Shown here in pieces: positions 1 to 7,405 of a stretch of 11,938 nucleotides of DNA. The DNA is taken from NCBI GenBank assembly GCA_033720735.1, contig JAWWBX010000114.1, positions 1-11,938 of the forward strand, read 5' to 3'. Every line of letters starts with the position of its first letter. Position 1 is the stretch's first letter. The position numbers and the translations under genes were made by a program. This stretch comes from B8-G4 sp033720735 (lineage in GTDB: Bacteria > Bacteroidota > Bacteroidia > Chitinophagales > Saprospiraceae). The notes under the pieces were generated by a model. The model was not told the origin of the DNA. It made no database searches and saw only the letters and a list, made by a program, of their open reading frames with translations.

Positions 1-1
1 C

Positions 2-937
2 ATCGTCAATACCTACTTGATTGGCAAAGCGGTTGGCCATTATCATGTTGAACTCGCCAGCCTCAATCCGCTCCATCTGGCTTCCGCCGAACTCAAATAC
101 ACCTTCAAGCTCCTGTTCTTCGGCCGGCTCTGGCCATATCCCATCCAGGACACGATCTATGGCACCCTGTCGGCGCCTTTGGCAGGCGGGCTGGCCCTGG
201 CCGCCTTGCTCGGTTTCGCAGCGTGGGTGCTGATCCGGCGGAAATCCTTGAACAACAAGTTGTTGTTCAACACATTTTTGCTGTTTGGCGCGGTCCTGTT
301 CATCCTGCCGATCGCGCATTTGTACTTCTATTACCTGCAGTATTCGGAGAACGACCGCTACACGTATTTCTCACTGGTCTTTGTGTGCATGCTCCTCCCA
401 TCACTGCTCTGGCGATACCGTTTCGGACGGTTCGCACTGGGTCTCTATCTGGCCATTTCTGTGGCCGCAACACTACATTTCAATCGTCTCTGGCAGCAGT
501 CGGACCAGGTGCATGATCATCTGGCGGAAACGTTCCGCTGGCACGACCGATCGGAGGTGTACCTCCTCAACGTACCCGACAACCTGCGCGGGATGTTCAT
601 GTTCCGGAACATTGGCGGAGATTCTGCCTTCGAAGAGGTCCTCACCTTGCTGAAGGGCGATTCAGTCCAGGCCAAAATCTACGATATCTACCAGTACAAC
701 ATGGCCACCCCGCAGGATGGGGTCTCAGCCGTTCAAATCAATGACAGCACCTACCAGGCGACATTCAACCAGTGGGGCAACTGGTGGTGGCGCAACGGCA
801 TCGGCGGCACACCCTATCGAACGGACAAGTACGTCACACAAATCGATGGCCAGTCATTTTCCGTCACCTTCAAGCAAATGGCGGACGATGCGGCAGTCAT
901 CTATTTCGATGGCAGTGACTGGCAGGAACTTGACTAG
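2..937 (+). CDS. C-terminal part of a multi-pass membrane protein, GT-C glycosyltransferase-like (5' end outside window)
   Basis: The reading frame is open to the left edge (first full codon at 2), so the true start lies outside; a TTG at 17 is only an internal Leu codon. About 311 residues are visible. Four hydrophobic segments are clear: the LAGGLALAALLGFAAWVLI stretch, the FLLFGAVLFILPIAHLYFYY stretch, the YFSLVFVCMLLPSLLW stretch and the FALGLYLAISVAATLHF stretch. Between the second and third lies an ENDRYTYF motif, resembling the (E/D)RYxY(L/F) motif before a late helix in GT-C/TMTC-like membrane glycosyltransferases. The last ~140 residues are soluble, rich in aromatic residues and beta-prone. 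Family assignment is by general resemblance only; the catalytic N-terminal loop is outside the window. It converges on the minus-strand operon, and its TAG stop shares CTAG with the stop of the opposing gene. Confidence 0.75.
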   Translation: MVNTYLIGKAVGHYHVELASLNPLHLASAELKYTFKLLFFGRLWPYPIQDTIYGTLSAPLAGGLALAALLGFAAWVLIRRKSLNNKLLFNTFLLFGAVLFILPIAHLYFYYLQYSENDRYTYFSLVFVCMLLPSLLWRYRFGRFALGLYLAISVAATLHFNRLWQQSDQVHDHLAETFRWHDRSEVYLLNVPDNLRGMFMFRNIGGDSAFEEVLTLLKGDSVQAKIYDIYQYNMATPQDGVSAVQINDSTYQATFNQWGNWWWRNGIGGTPYRTDKYVTQIDGQSFSVTFKQMADDAAVIYFDGSDWQELD

Positions 938-2739
938 CGCGTGAGCAGACTAACGCTGATGGCATGCACCAGGATCGTGTCGGGTGAACGGTTCCAGATG
1001 TAGGCCCGCAACTCATCCCCCGGCTCCAGATCTGCCGGGAGCTGGTATTCCCAATCGACAGTGGTCCATCTGCGTGTTTCCGCAAAAACCTGAAAATTCA
1101 TGTTCTGCCAAAACAGCCGTTCTTCACCCCGGTTGGCTTCGAGGATCAACTGGGCATTCTCCGATGAATTGAATTCCCGGCCTGAAATCCATAGTTCGGC
1201 AACGGATTCCACCCATTGCCCACCCAACTGACCTGCCTCGCCTTCTCCAAGAATGATCGACAACGGAACGCTGTAGGGTACGTCCGGGGTCAACAACTGC
1301 CCTCCTCTCCCATCGCGGAACGCGAACTGTCCGGAATCGTGCAGATCTGCTGCACTGACGATCTCAAATCGGCCGAGTTCCGTCCGTTTATAACGGTCCC
1401 GGTTGGGCAAACGCCCCGGCAGCCGCAGGTACTTGAGTTCCGAACGGTCCATCTCCGTTCGGCCAAAAACATACCAGTAAAATGCCTTGTTGACCCCATC
1501 CCCCGGCAAGACGCCATGATTGTACTGCCAGGTCTGAAAGAGATTGAGTGCGATGCACAGAGCCGCAAACGTCAGGATACTTTGCTTGAGCCAGCGGTGT
1601 TTCCAGCAGGCGACCATCAGCGCCGCAACCCCGAGTCCAAGCTCGGGATAGATGTGCACCATCGGCCGGGCGCCGAAACTATTGGCGTAAAACCACCAAT
1701 GCCAACTGAAGGTGAGGTAAACGTGGACGATCAGAAGCACTGTTACCGGGAGGCACCAGCCCCTGAGAGCGGCCCGCATTCGTATGAGCCCAACGACTGC
1801 CAGGAGCATCACCGGCGTGTACACCAGCCAACCCTTGCGGTAACTGAAGAGTCCGTCGAGCAGATACCGGCCATCAAAATGAAAGGTGTGGCCCGCTTCT
1901 GCATACGCGTTAAACACCATCTTGCCGGTCTGTGCATACCAGAGCAAGACCTGCGGCAACATGAACAAGGCGCATGTGCCAACCATGACCGTGGCGTGCA
2001 CAAGATGTCTTCGCTCCCAGCGGAAATTACGGGCCAGGACCAGGGCATAGGTCACCGGCAACACGATCCACACCACTTCGGTGGGTCTGACCAGGCAGGC
2101 CAGGGCGAAGGCCGCACCCAGGCAGGTCGCATAACGGATCTGAGGGTGCCTGAACCAATTGTCGAGGCAGAACAGCAACAGGGCGTGGAGTGCAAAGAGG
2201 TAGCCATGTGGCATCCCCGGATCAAACGCGAGGTAATGGAAGTAGTTGGTCGCAAACAGGAGCACAACCAGACATACTGCAGCCACCGTGTCTGGCACGT
2301 AGCGCAGCAGCACCCTGCGCAAGAGCAGGAGACCCAGCAGGCCATAGCAAAGGGACGCCAACAGGATGCTCCATTGGTACGGCAAGGACATGCCATCGCG
2401 AGGATGTGCTGTCACCACCGCAATTGCTTCGGCAAGCACATAAAATGGCGACCACATCAGTGCCAGGCCGTTGGTGTACACGGGAAGGCGACCCTCGCCG
2501 GCATCCATGAGCTGATACATCCCGCTCTTCATCGGATATTCCGAGAAATGGGATTCTGCAAAGGCAAAGGCATCAAGATCCTGATACGTCACCGCGGCGG
2601 GCAGGTAAACGTAGTATCCGTAGGTGTCCCACACCGTGATCAACGGAGTGCCTCGGTTCAGGTAATGACCAACACTGCTGACCACAGCAATCGCCATGCC
2701 CAGCCACACGGCCACCAGCGAATGTCTAGCGCGTTTCAC
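934..2739 (-). CDS. GT-C-like integral membrane protein with C-terminal soluble beta domain
   Basis: Multi-pass membrane protein, probably a lipid-linked-sugar-dependent glycosyltransferase of the GT-C superfamily acting on the periplasmic side. With the GTG start at 2739 it has 601 residues: a basic N-terminus (KRARH), a first helix, then a loop with WDTYGYY (Asp38) where GT-C enzymes keep an acidic residue. Around eight to eleven helices follow up to about residue 400, including KGWLVYTPVMLLAVVGL and a SFGARPMVHIYP motif. The last ~180 residues are soluble and beta-rich. The frame is open to 2844, but that would overlap the preceding gene by over 100 nt and add a non-membrane Cys/Arg-rich stretch, so I prefer GTG 2739 (14 nt overlap with the upstream stop) or ATG 2697. 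It is the last gene of the operon, with no terminator after it because the opposing gene ends on the same CTAG. The specific substrate is unknown. Confidence 0.8.
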   Translation of the reverse strand: MKRARHSLVAVWLGMAIAVVSSVGHYLNRGTPLITVWDTYGYYVYLPAAVTYQDLDAFAFAESHFSEYPMKSGMYQLMDAGEGRLPVYTNGLALMWSPFYVLAEAIAVVTAHPRDGMSLPYQWSILLASLCYGLLGLLLLRRVLLRYVPDTVAAVCLVVLLFATNYFHYLAFDPGMPHGYLFALHALLLFCLDNWFRHPQIRYATCLGAAFALACLVRPTEVVWIVLPVTYALVLARNFRWERRHLVHATVMVGTCALFMLPQVLLWYAQTGKMVFNAYAEAGHTFHFDGRYLLDGLFSYRKGWLVYTPVMLLAVVGLIRMRAALRGWCLPVTVLLIVHVYLTFSWHWWFYANSFGARPMVHIYPELGLGVAALMVACWKHRWLKQSILTFAALCIALNLFQTWQYNHGVLPGDGVNKAFYWYVFGRTEMDRSELKYLRLPGRLPNRDRYKRTELGRFEIVSAADLHDSGQFAFRDGRGGQLLTPDVPYSVPLSIILGEGEAGQLGGQWVESVAELWISGREFNSSENAQLILEANRGEERLFWQNMNFQVFAETRRWTTVDWEYQLPADLEPGDELRAYIWNRSPDTILVHAISVSLLTR

Positions 2740-3406
2740 CCGTGTAATATGCGATGACCTCTGACGGCCCCTTCCTCTTGAGATCGGGTACCTGGACATC
2801 TTCGGCGGGATAGCCGACCGGCAGCAGCAGGAATGGACGTTCATTCTCGGGACGGTCCAAAATCCGGTGCAAAAAGTTCATCGGGCTCGGCGTATGTGTC
2901 AGGGTGACCAGGCCTGCCTGATGGATCGCGGTTATGAGGAACCCGCAGGCGAGGCCAACCGACTCATTGACGTAGTAGCACTTGCGTTTTTGCCCGTCTA
3001 CCAGATCATAGGCCTTCTTGAATACGATGATCAGCCACGGTGCGATCTCCAGGAACGGCTTGTGCCAATCGGTGCGCAGTGGTGCAAGATCCTGTAGCCA
3101 TTCTTCCGACATCCGTCCGTGATAGCTCTCGTATTCTTCCTGCTCGGCAGCCACCCTGATCTCCTGCTTCAGGGCCGGATTGGAGACCGCGCAGAAGGTC
3201 CAGGGTTGTTTGTGTGCACCGGAAGGGGCACTGGATCCGGTCATGATCAGGTCCTCGATCACCTCCTTTGGGACCGGCCGGTCGGAGAACTCGCGGATCG
3301 AGCGCCTCCGGTCCATCACGGCGCGGAAAGCACCGGCCCGCGACACCGTCTCCTCTTCGGACAGATAGGCATGCTCAAAAGGAATAAAAGGGAGTTCGTG
3401 TTCCAT
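2726..3406 (-). CDS. Iodotyrosine deiodinase-like flavoprotein (nitroreductase superfamily)
   Basis: FMN-dependent enzyme of the nitroreductase fold, 226 residues, most like iodotyrosine deiodinase (IYD), which reductively removes halide from halotyrosines. Visible family features: RRSIREF (34-40) and APSGAHKQPW (60-69), both FMN-contacting regions; the lid with E91, Y95 and K116, spaced as in the human IYD zwitterion-binding triad E157/Y161/K182; PLRTDW (109-114); YVNESVGLACG (145-155); a THTP segment (170-173) matching the Thr near FMN N5; and LLPVGYP followed by VPDLKRK (194-212). Length fits soluble bacterial IYDs, with no membrane anchor. Known biology: bacterial IYDs have been characterised, including one from Haliscomenobacter. 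The gene starts 19 nt after the sulfotransferase stop and its end overlaps the next gene's start. Physiological substrate here is unknown; a plain nitroreductase is the alternative, made less likely by the conserved lid triad. Confidence 0.9.
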   Translation of the reverse strand: MEHELPFIPFEHAYLSEEETVSRAGAFRAVMDRRRSIREFSDRPVPKEVIEDLIMTGSSAPSGAHKQPWTFCAVSNPALKQEIRVAAEQEEYESYHGRMSEEWLQDLAPLRTDWHKPFLEIAPWLIIVFKKAYDLVDGQKRKCYYVNESVGLACGFLITAIHQAGLVTLTHTPSPMNFLHRILDRPENERPFLLLPVGYPAEDVQVPDLKRKGPSEVIAYYTGETR

Positions 3407-3425
3407 GCTTTGCAGTTGTAATGCC

Positions 3426-4445
3426 CTAAAGATCGCTGATTGCCAGGGGTTTGTTGCGTTCGTACCACCAACTGTTGCGCATCAGCCGTCGTCGACGGTA
3501 TGCCTTCTCCTGCCTGCTTAACAGATCCGCCACCTCCTCCCGGCCTGAGGGAGGCAGATCCGGAAGTTGATAACCCATCTCGTTGGCACAATCGGAGATG
3601 CTGTGGTGTGTCAATCCATTTTGTTGAGCAAACGCATCTGTGATCCGCACCTGCCGGATGGCCCAGGCGACGCTCAATCGTACGTCATCAGCGGTCTGCT
3701 CATACCGGTTGAGACTGCCGGTCTGAGGTGGCTCTGTCTCCCGGTAGCGCCACCCTTCCAGTTGATCCGTTTCCTCCATCGCCGGGTTGCCTGCCATAGT
3801 CATCTTCTTGCCGTATGTCAGGTCTAGCCTGCCAAGTAGCTGCGATAAGGCCTGTTCAGGGTCGGTCACCAGGTCTTCGTAGCGAACACTCACCCAGCGG
3901 CGATCATTTGCTGCCTTCAGGGCATGCGCACAATTGAACAGATACCGCGCGGCCGCTTCGAACAATGGAGTGCCCCGATCAAGGAGAGAGACAATCGTGT
4001 CGGCGGGTGTACGTGTCATATGCACCACCACACCATTTCCCCAGGTCCGTAGAAATTGCTGAAAGGTCAGCACATTGGCCGGGGTCTTTTCGGCCCAGAC
4101 CTGTTTGCCATACACGGCACAGGGTTGGGCAAAATAGGTATCACAAAAATCCTTGAATGTTTCCGACCGGGCAGCCAGTTCTTTGATCTGAGGTGCCGCC
4201 CACGTCTGCTCCCGGCCAGCCAGGCGGGTGCCCAATACCAGGCGGATCGTGGGCGCGATCAGCCTGCCTCCGGTCGGTCGCCAATTTTGCGTCAGTCGTG
4301 CACGGTACCGTCGCCAGTCAGTAAACAGCACCGGAAATGCAAACAGGTTTGTTTCCGGCCCACAGTAGATCTGCGGATGCCGGTTGAGCATCTGCCGCAG
4401 CAACGAGCTGCCTGTGCCGGGGGCTCCGCCGATCGAAATTGCCAT
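3426..4445 (-). CDS. Sulfotransferase family protein (Sulfotransfer_3 / TPST-like)
   Basis: Predicted to transfer sulfate from PAPS to a hydroxyl group. The 339-residue protein starts with the 5'-phosphosulfate-binding loop GAPGTGSSLLRQML (7-20), followed by CGPETNLF (28-35), whose Glu31 sits where tyrosylprotein sulfotransferases and related bacterial enzymes carry their catalytic Glu. Further on are WAEKTP (117-122), the 3'-phosphate-binding segment RTPADTIVS (145-153, Arg145 and Ser153), and VRYEDLVTDPEQAL (187-200). The C-terminus is basic and aromatic (KAYRRRRLMRNSWWYERN). No signal peptide, so cytoplasmic. The ATG overlaps the TGA of the flippase gene in TGATG, which indicates translational coupling. 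Acceptor unknown: a sugar, lipid or tyrosine hydroxyl would all fit the fold. The flippase and GT-C neighbours favour a glycan acceptor, by inference. Confidence 0.88.
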   Translation of the reverse strand: MAISIGGAPGTGSSLLRQMLNRHPQIYCGPETNLFAFPVLFTDWRRYRARLTQNWRPTGGRLIAPTIRLVLGTRLAGREQTWAAPQIKELAARSETFKDFCDTYFAQPCAVYGKQVWAEKTPANVLTFQQFLRTWGNGVVVHMTRTPADTIVSLLDRGTPLFEAAARYLFNCAHALKAANDRRWVSVRYEDLVTDPEQALSQLLGRLDLTYGKKMTMAGNPAMEETDQLEGWRYRETEPPQTGSLNRYEQTADDVRLSVAWAIRQVRITDAFAQQNGLTHHSISDCANEMGYQLPDLPPSGREEVADLLSRQEKAYRRRRLMRNSWWYERNKPLAISDL

Positions 4446-5803
4446 CAGAAATAGATCAATTCAGCGGCCAGAAAACAAATTGCCATCACCGTAAAGTACA
4501 GCACATATCGCTTCACCGGCAAATACGTATGCAGCGGGCTCCCCATGCGCACTCCGACATAGCCGATCAAAAACACCTTGTGCGCGGCATAGGAGACCAC
4601 CGTTGCCAGGGGGATCCCCAACAATCCCATGGAGCGCAGAAAGACAATGCTGAGTACCACATTCAGTACGATCTCCGCGCCGGTGCTCAGGGAGAGCACC
4701 CAGTTGTGATGATGCACGTAGAGGTAGACCTGATTGATCACCGCCCGCGACATCAGGGTCAACGCGTAAATGTTGAAGATCCTCGCCGATACCACGAAGT
4801 CCGCACTATAGACCAGTTCGTAGAGCAACGGGCTCAGCAGGATCAGGGCGCAGTTGATCGGAAACAGGGTATCGAGGAGTTTGCGGATCTCCCGGCGCAA
4901 GCCCGGCCCGTCGACATCACCCCGTCCGCGATACATGGGGATCAAGCCCGTAAGCAGCCCCCCGATGAGCAAGGCGTTGACCGGAAACTCCTTGGCTCCG
5001 TACCGGTAGAGCGCAAACTGCTCTTCACCGAAATAGATCGACACGATCCAGCCGTCGACGTAATCCATGAGGCCGCTGTTGAGCGCATGGAGCACCAATG
5101 GGAGGGCAAAGAGAAAGAAGGCACCCAAAGCGGCACGGTGCGGCCATCCTGTTGCAAACCATTTGCCATCCACCAGAACGAAGATCCAGCGGACCGCAGC
5201 AAAGCAGGCCAGAGCGCGGATCATGACATCAATGCCATGCCCAGTGAGCAGCGGCACGAGGACAACGGCAACCTGCACGACATAAGACAACCCGATGTAC
5301 CACAACATCCGCTGGTACTGACGGCGAAGCAGGTAAGCGTACAGGATCGGCACGGCCGGCAATGTCAGCAATACATACACGCTCAGCCACAACCAATTCC
5401 CGTCGGCAAACAGGACATCATAGCGCTGTGCGAAAGGGACCCAGGCCGCCAGCAAGAGGACTACCGCGGCAATGATCCCGTATGCGTGCATGACCAGAAA
5501 CACCGTGCCCAACCTGCGACCATCGGGCCGCTCCTGGCCCACCGTAGGAACCCAGCTGAGCAGCGCATTGCGCCCCCCGTTCTGCCAGTAGAACATCAGG
5601 AAATTGGCTACGAAAAAGACCAGTTCGACCTGGCCGATGATCTCCAGCGGCACGCCTGCTTTCACCAGCACCACGCCCTGCACAAAGATCAGCGCAAAGC
5701 GCAGCATACCAGCGTACTGCAACATGCGTGCGCCCTGGTCGTCTGCCAGGATGCCTCGGATCAGTGTGCGCAATGGAGCGATCATCGGTAACTCAGAGGT
5801 CAC
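4445..5803 (-). CDS. Polysaccharide/lipid-linked oligosaccharide flippase (Wzx/MATE-like, MOP superfamily)
   Basis: About 452 residues with 12 or so hydrophobic helices throughout, the size and layout of O-antigen/capsule flippases that move undecaprenyl-linked oligosaccharide across the inner membrane. Helix 7 carries MDYVDGWIVSIYFG with Asp250, followed by YRYGAKEFP (266-274); this acidic-residue helix plus a 'Y(R)xGA' turn is typical of Wzx-type proteins. The GTG at 5803 overlaps the SDR stop by 11 nt; ATG 5785, seven nt past that stop, is equally plausible and would shorten the protein by six residues. Its TGA overlaps the sulfotransferase ATG. A transporter of another lipid-linked or aromatic compound cannot be excluded. 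No polymerase or sugar-nucleotide genes are visible in this window. Confidence 0.82.
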   Translation of the reverse strand: MTSELPMIAPLRTLIRGILADDQGARMLQYAGMLRFALIFVQGVVLVKAGVPLEIIGQVELVFFVANFLMFYWQNGGRNALLSWVPTVGQERPDGRRLGTVFLVMHAYGIIAAVVLLLAAWVPFAQRYDVLFADGNWLWLSVYVLLTLPAVPILYAYLLRRQYQRMLWYIGLSYVVQVAVVLVPLLTGHGIDVMIRALACFAAVRWIFVLVDGKWFATGWPHRAALGAFFLFALPLVLHALNSGLMDYVDGWIVSIYFGEEQFALYRYGAKEFPVNALLIGGLLTGLIPMYRGRGDVDGPGLRREIRKLLDTLFPINCALILLSPLLYELVYSADFVVSARIFNIYALTLMSRAVINQVYLYVHHHNWVLSLSTGAEIVLNVVLSIVFLRSMGLLGIPLATVVSYAAHKVFLIGYVGVRMGSPLHTYLPVKRYVLYFTVMAICFLAAELIYF

Positions 5804-6506
5804 CCAACTGTGGGCGGATCAGGATCTCTTCCACCACACTTCCCGGGCTCATGCGGAGGGCTGACATGACCGCCTCGGCAATGTCTGCTGCGGGCATGAG
5901 CCGCTCTTCCGGAAAACCTGCTCCCTTCCACGAGTCTGTCCAGGTCGCTCCCGGGATCACGGTCGTGACCTTGATGTTCTGTTGCTTGAGTTCCTCGCGC
6001 AGTACCATGCTCATTCCCCGCAGCGCGAACTTCGCAATCGTGTATGACCCGCCACCAGGATACGCCTTCAGGCTGGCAATAGAGCACATATTGAAAATGT
6101 GTCCATGGCTGCCTCCTTGCAGGAGTGGAAGCAGATGTCGGGTGAGGTAGTACGCACTGTACACGTTGACCTCCATCATCATTTCAAGAGTAAGATCCGG
6201 TTCCTTCAGGATCTCCCCAGGCACAAATAGTCCGGCGTTGTTGACCAACACGTCGACGGTGTCCCACTCCGCGGAAATCCGATCGGCGAATTGCTTCAAC
6301 TCCTGTTTATCCCGCACATCTGTGTTCAGAGTCAGCACCTGGCATCCTTTCCGTAACGCACGTAGTGTCCCTGCGAAGGTGTCGAGGTCGGCCTGCGTGC
6401 GGGCACAGATCGCGACGTCATACCCGCTCTCCACCATCGCTTCAGTGATCGCTCTGCCGATCCCCTTGGTCGCTCCGGTAATGACCGCTCGTTTCGTTCG
6501 TTCCAT
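5793..6506 (-). CDS. Short-chain dehydrogenase/reductase (classical SDR, FabG-like)
   Basis: NAD(P)-dependent oxidoreductase, 237 residues, cytoplasmic. Classical SDR signatures are all present: TGATKGIG (10-17) for the cofactor, NNAG (89-92), Asn114 in MEVNVYS, Ser142 in NMCSIAS, and the YxxxK pair Tyr155/Lys159 in SYTIAKFAL, followed by IPGATWT (184-190). This is a complete catalytic tetrad. The frame extends upstream to an ATG at 6533, but the start at 6506 (ERTKRAVITG) places the cofactor loop at the usual position, and the nine extra residues look like leader translation. It resembles FabG-type 3-oxoacyl reductases and generic SDRs, so the substrate cannot be read from the sequence. It is the first gene of the five-gene operon, so it probably lies closest to the promoter. 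Confidence 0.88.
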   Translation of the reverse strand: MERTKRAVITGATKGIGRAITEAMVESGYDVAICARTQADLDTFAGTLRALRKGCQVLTLNTDVRDKQELKQFADRISAEWDTVDVLVNNAGLFVPGEILKEPDLTLEMMMEVNVYSAYYLTRHLLPLLQGGSHGHIFNMCSIASLKAYPGGGSYTIAKFALRGMSMVLREELKQQNIKVTTVIPGATWTDSWKGAGFPEERLMPAADIAEAVMSALRMSPGSVVEEILIRPQLGDL

Positions 6507-6533
6507 AGTTATGTGATGTTGCGCCCACAACAT

Positions 6534-6552
6534 ACGGGCATCACCCGTGATG
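6534..6552. promoter_or_regulatory. Dyad in divergent intergenic region (candidate operator)
   Basis: CATCAC (6539-6544) and GTGATG (6547-6552) form a perfect dyad with a CC centre, and an overlapping alternative dyad ACGGG/CCCGT (6534-6538, 6544-6548) shares the same bases. It lies about 30 bases upstream of the SDR start, between two divergent transcription units, where a regulator could act on both. No TAnnTTTG element was recognised next to it, so binding is only a suggestion. Confidence 0.35.
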
Positions 6553-6573
6553 TGTGCTTCCGGACGGCTAAAG

Positions 6574-6590
6574 TACGCTGATTACGCTGA
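6574..6590. repeat. Short direct repeat TACGCTGA x2
   Basis: TACGCTGA occurs at 6574-6581 and again at 6583-6590, a nine-base period, in the SDR/mlaE divergent region. It could be a tandem half-site for a regulator or a chance repeat. Confidence 0.3.
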
Positions 6591-6612
6591 CAGCCGGGCT
6601 GCCCACCAGGCG

Positions 6613-6646
6613 GGCGCTCAAAAAATAAGACTATTTTTAACGCGCC
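6613..6646 (+). promoter_or_regulatory. Leader hairpin just upstream of the MlaE ribosome binding site
   Basis: AAAAATA (6621-6627), loop AGAC, and TATTTTT (6632-6638) form a perfect 7-bp stem. Beyond a symmetric 3x3 internal loop, GGCGC (6613-6617) pairs with GCGCC (6642-6646). The structure ends three bases before the strong Shine-Dalgarno site, so it may influence ribosome access or mark an AT-rich promoter region. No run of T follows, which argues against a terminator on this strand. Confidence 0.4.
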
Positions 6647-6648
6647 TC

Positions 6649-6655
6649 GGAGGAG
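6649..6655 (+). promoter_or_regulatory. Strong Shine-Dalgarno site for mlaE
   Basis: GGAGGAG ends three bases before the ATG at 6659. Most other genes in the window lack such a site, so this supports the chosen start and suggests efficient translation of the transporter pair. Confidence 0.75.
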
Positions 6656-6658
6656 CCT

Positions 6659-7405
6659 ATGATAGCCAATCTCTTCGCAGAACTGGGACGGTACGTGATC
6701 TGGTTGCGGCAGGTGTTTTCCCGCCCGGAAAACTGGTCCATGTACTGGCGTGAGACCATGCGCCAGATGAACGAGATCGGCATCGGCTCACTGATCATCG
6801 TGTTCCTCATTTCAGTCTTCATGGGTGCGGTGATGGCTGTTCAGATCTCATATCAACTTGGCGGACAGCTGATCCCACGCTACTATGTCGGGTATCTCGT
6901 GCGCGACATCACCATTATCGAACTGGCGCCAACAATCACGTGCCTGGTGCTTGCCGGCAAGGTCGGGTCCAACATGGCCGCTGAGATCGGCGGGATGCGG
7001 CAAAAGGAGCACCTGGATGCCATGGAGATCATGGGGGTGAACACTGCGGCGTTTGTCGTCATGCCCAAGATCATCGCGGCTGTCTGTGTCGTGCCCCTGC
7101 TGGTTGCTGTGGCCGCCGCGTTCAGCATGGGAGGCGCCTTTGTCGCCAGCGTGCCGACCGGGCTGTTCACCGTCGCCGAGTACGTAGAGGGCGTGCGGGC
7201 CTTCTTTGAGCCTTACAACTTCTTTATCATGTTTGTCAAGGCCTTCGTGTTTGCCTACATCCTGGCCTCCATCTCCAGTTATCAGGGGTTCTTCGTGAAA
7301 AGCGGCAGCATCGAGCTGGGCAAGGCCAGTACCCGTGCCGTCGTATTCAGTAATATCGGCATCCTTCTCGCAGATTACCTCATCGCAATCCTGCTGACAC
7401 AATGA
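6659..7405 (+). CDS. mlaE: MlaE-family ABC transporter permease
   Basis: Inner-membrane permease of the Mla/MCE phospholipid-trafficking ABC systems, 248 residues, the usual size. After an amphipathic N-terminus come helices around 43-66 and 83-105. The central family signature runs from YQLGGQLIPRYYVGYL (65-80) through RDITIIELAPTITCLVLAGK (82-101) to GSNMAAEIGGMRQKEHLDAM (103-122), ending EIMGVN. Further helices are at about 131-165, 188-208 and 228-247. It is preceded by GGAGGAG and overlaps the ATPase gene in ATGA, so the two subunits are likely made together and assemble as a MlaE2F2 core. In E. coli the complex also needs MlaB and the MCE protein MlaD; neither is adjacent here. Direction of lipid transport cannot be read from sequence. 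Confidence 0.92.
   Translation: MIANLFAELGRYVIWLRQVFSRPENWSMYWRETMRQMNEIGIGSLIIVFLISVFMGAVMAVQISYQLGGQLIPRYYVGYLVRDITIIELAPTITCLVLAGKVGSNMAAEIGGMRQKEHLDAMEIMGVNTAAFVVMPKIIAAVCVVPLLVAVAAAFSMGGAFVASVPTGLFTVAEYVEGVRAFFEPYNFFIMFVKAFVFAYILASISSYQGFFVKSGSIELGKASTRAVVFSNIGILLADYLIAILLTQ

Noticed and set aside
1216..2757. Long plus-strand open frame of 513 codons opposite the GT-C gene
   Set aside because: It is the antisense shadow of a GC-rich membrane-protein gene: rich in His/Gln/Arg, with no hydrophobic core or recognisable motif.
2740..2844. N-terminal extension of the GT-C gene to the ATG at 2844
   Set aside because: It lies fully within the deiodinase-like gene and encodes a Cys/Arg-rich stretch unlike a signal or membrane segment; GTG 2739 or ATG 2697 fits better.
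4439..5791. Plus-strand open frame of 450 codons opposite the flippase gene
   Set aside because: Composition (His, Gln, Asp, Arg) is typical of the reverse complement of a membrane protein; the minus strand encodes a clear multi-helix flippase.
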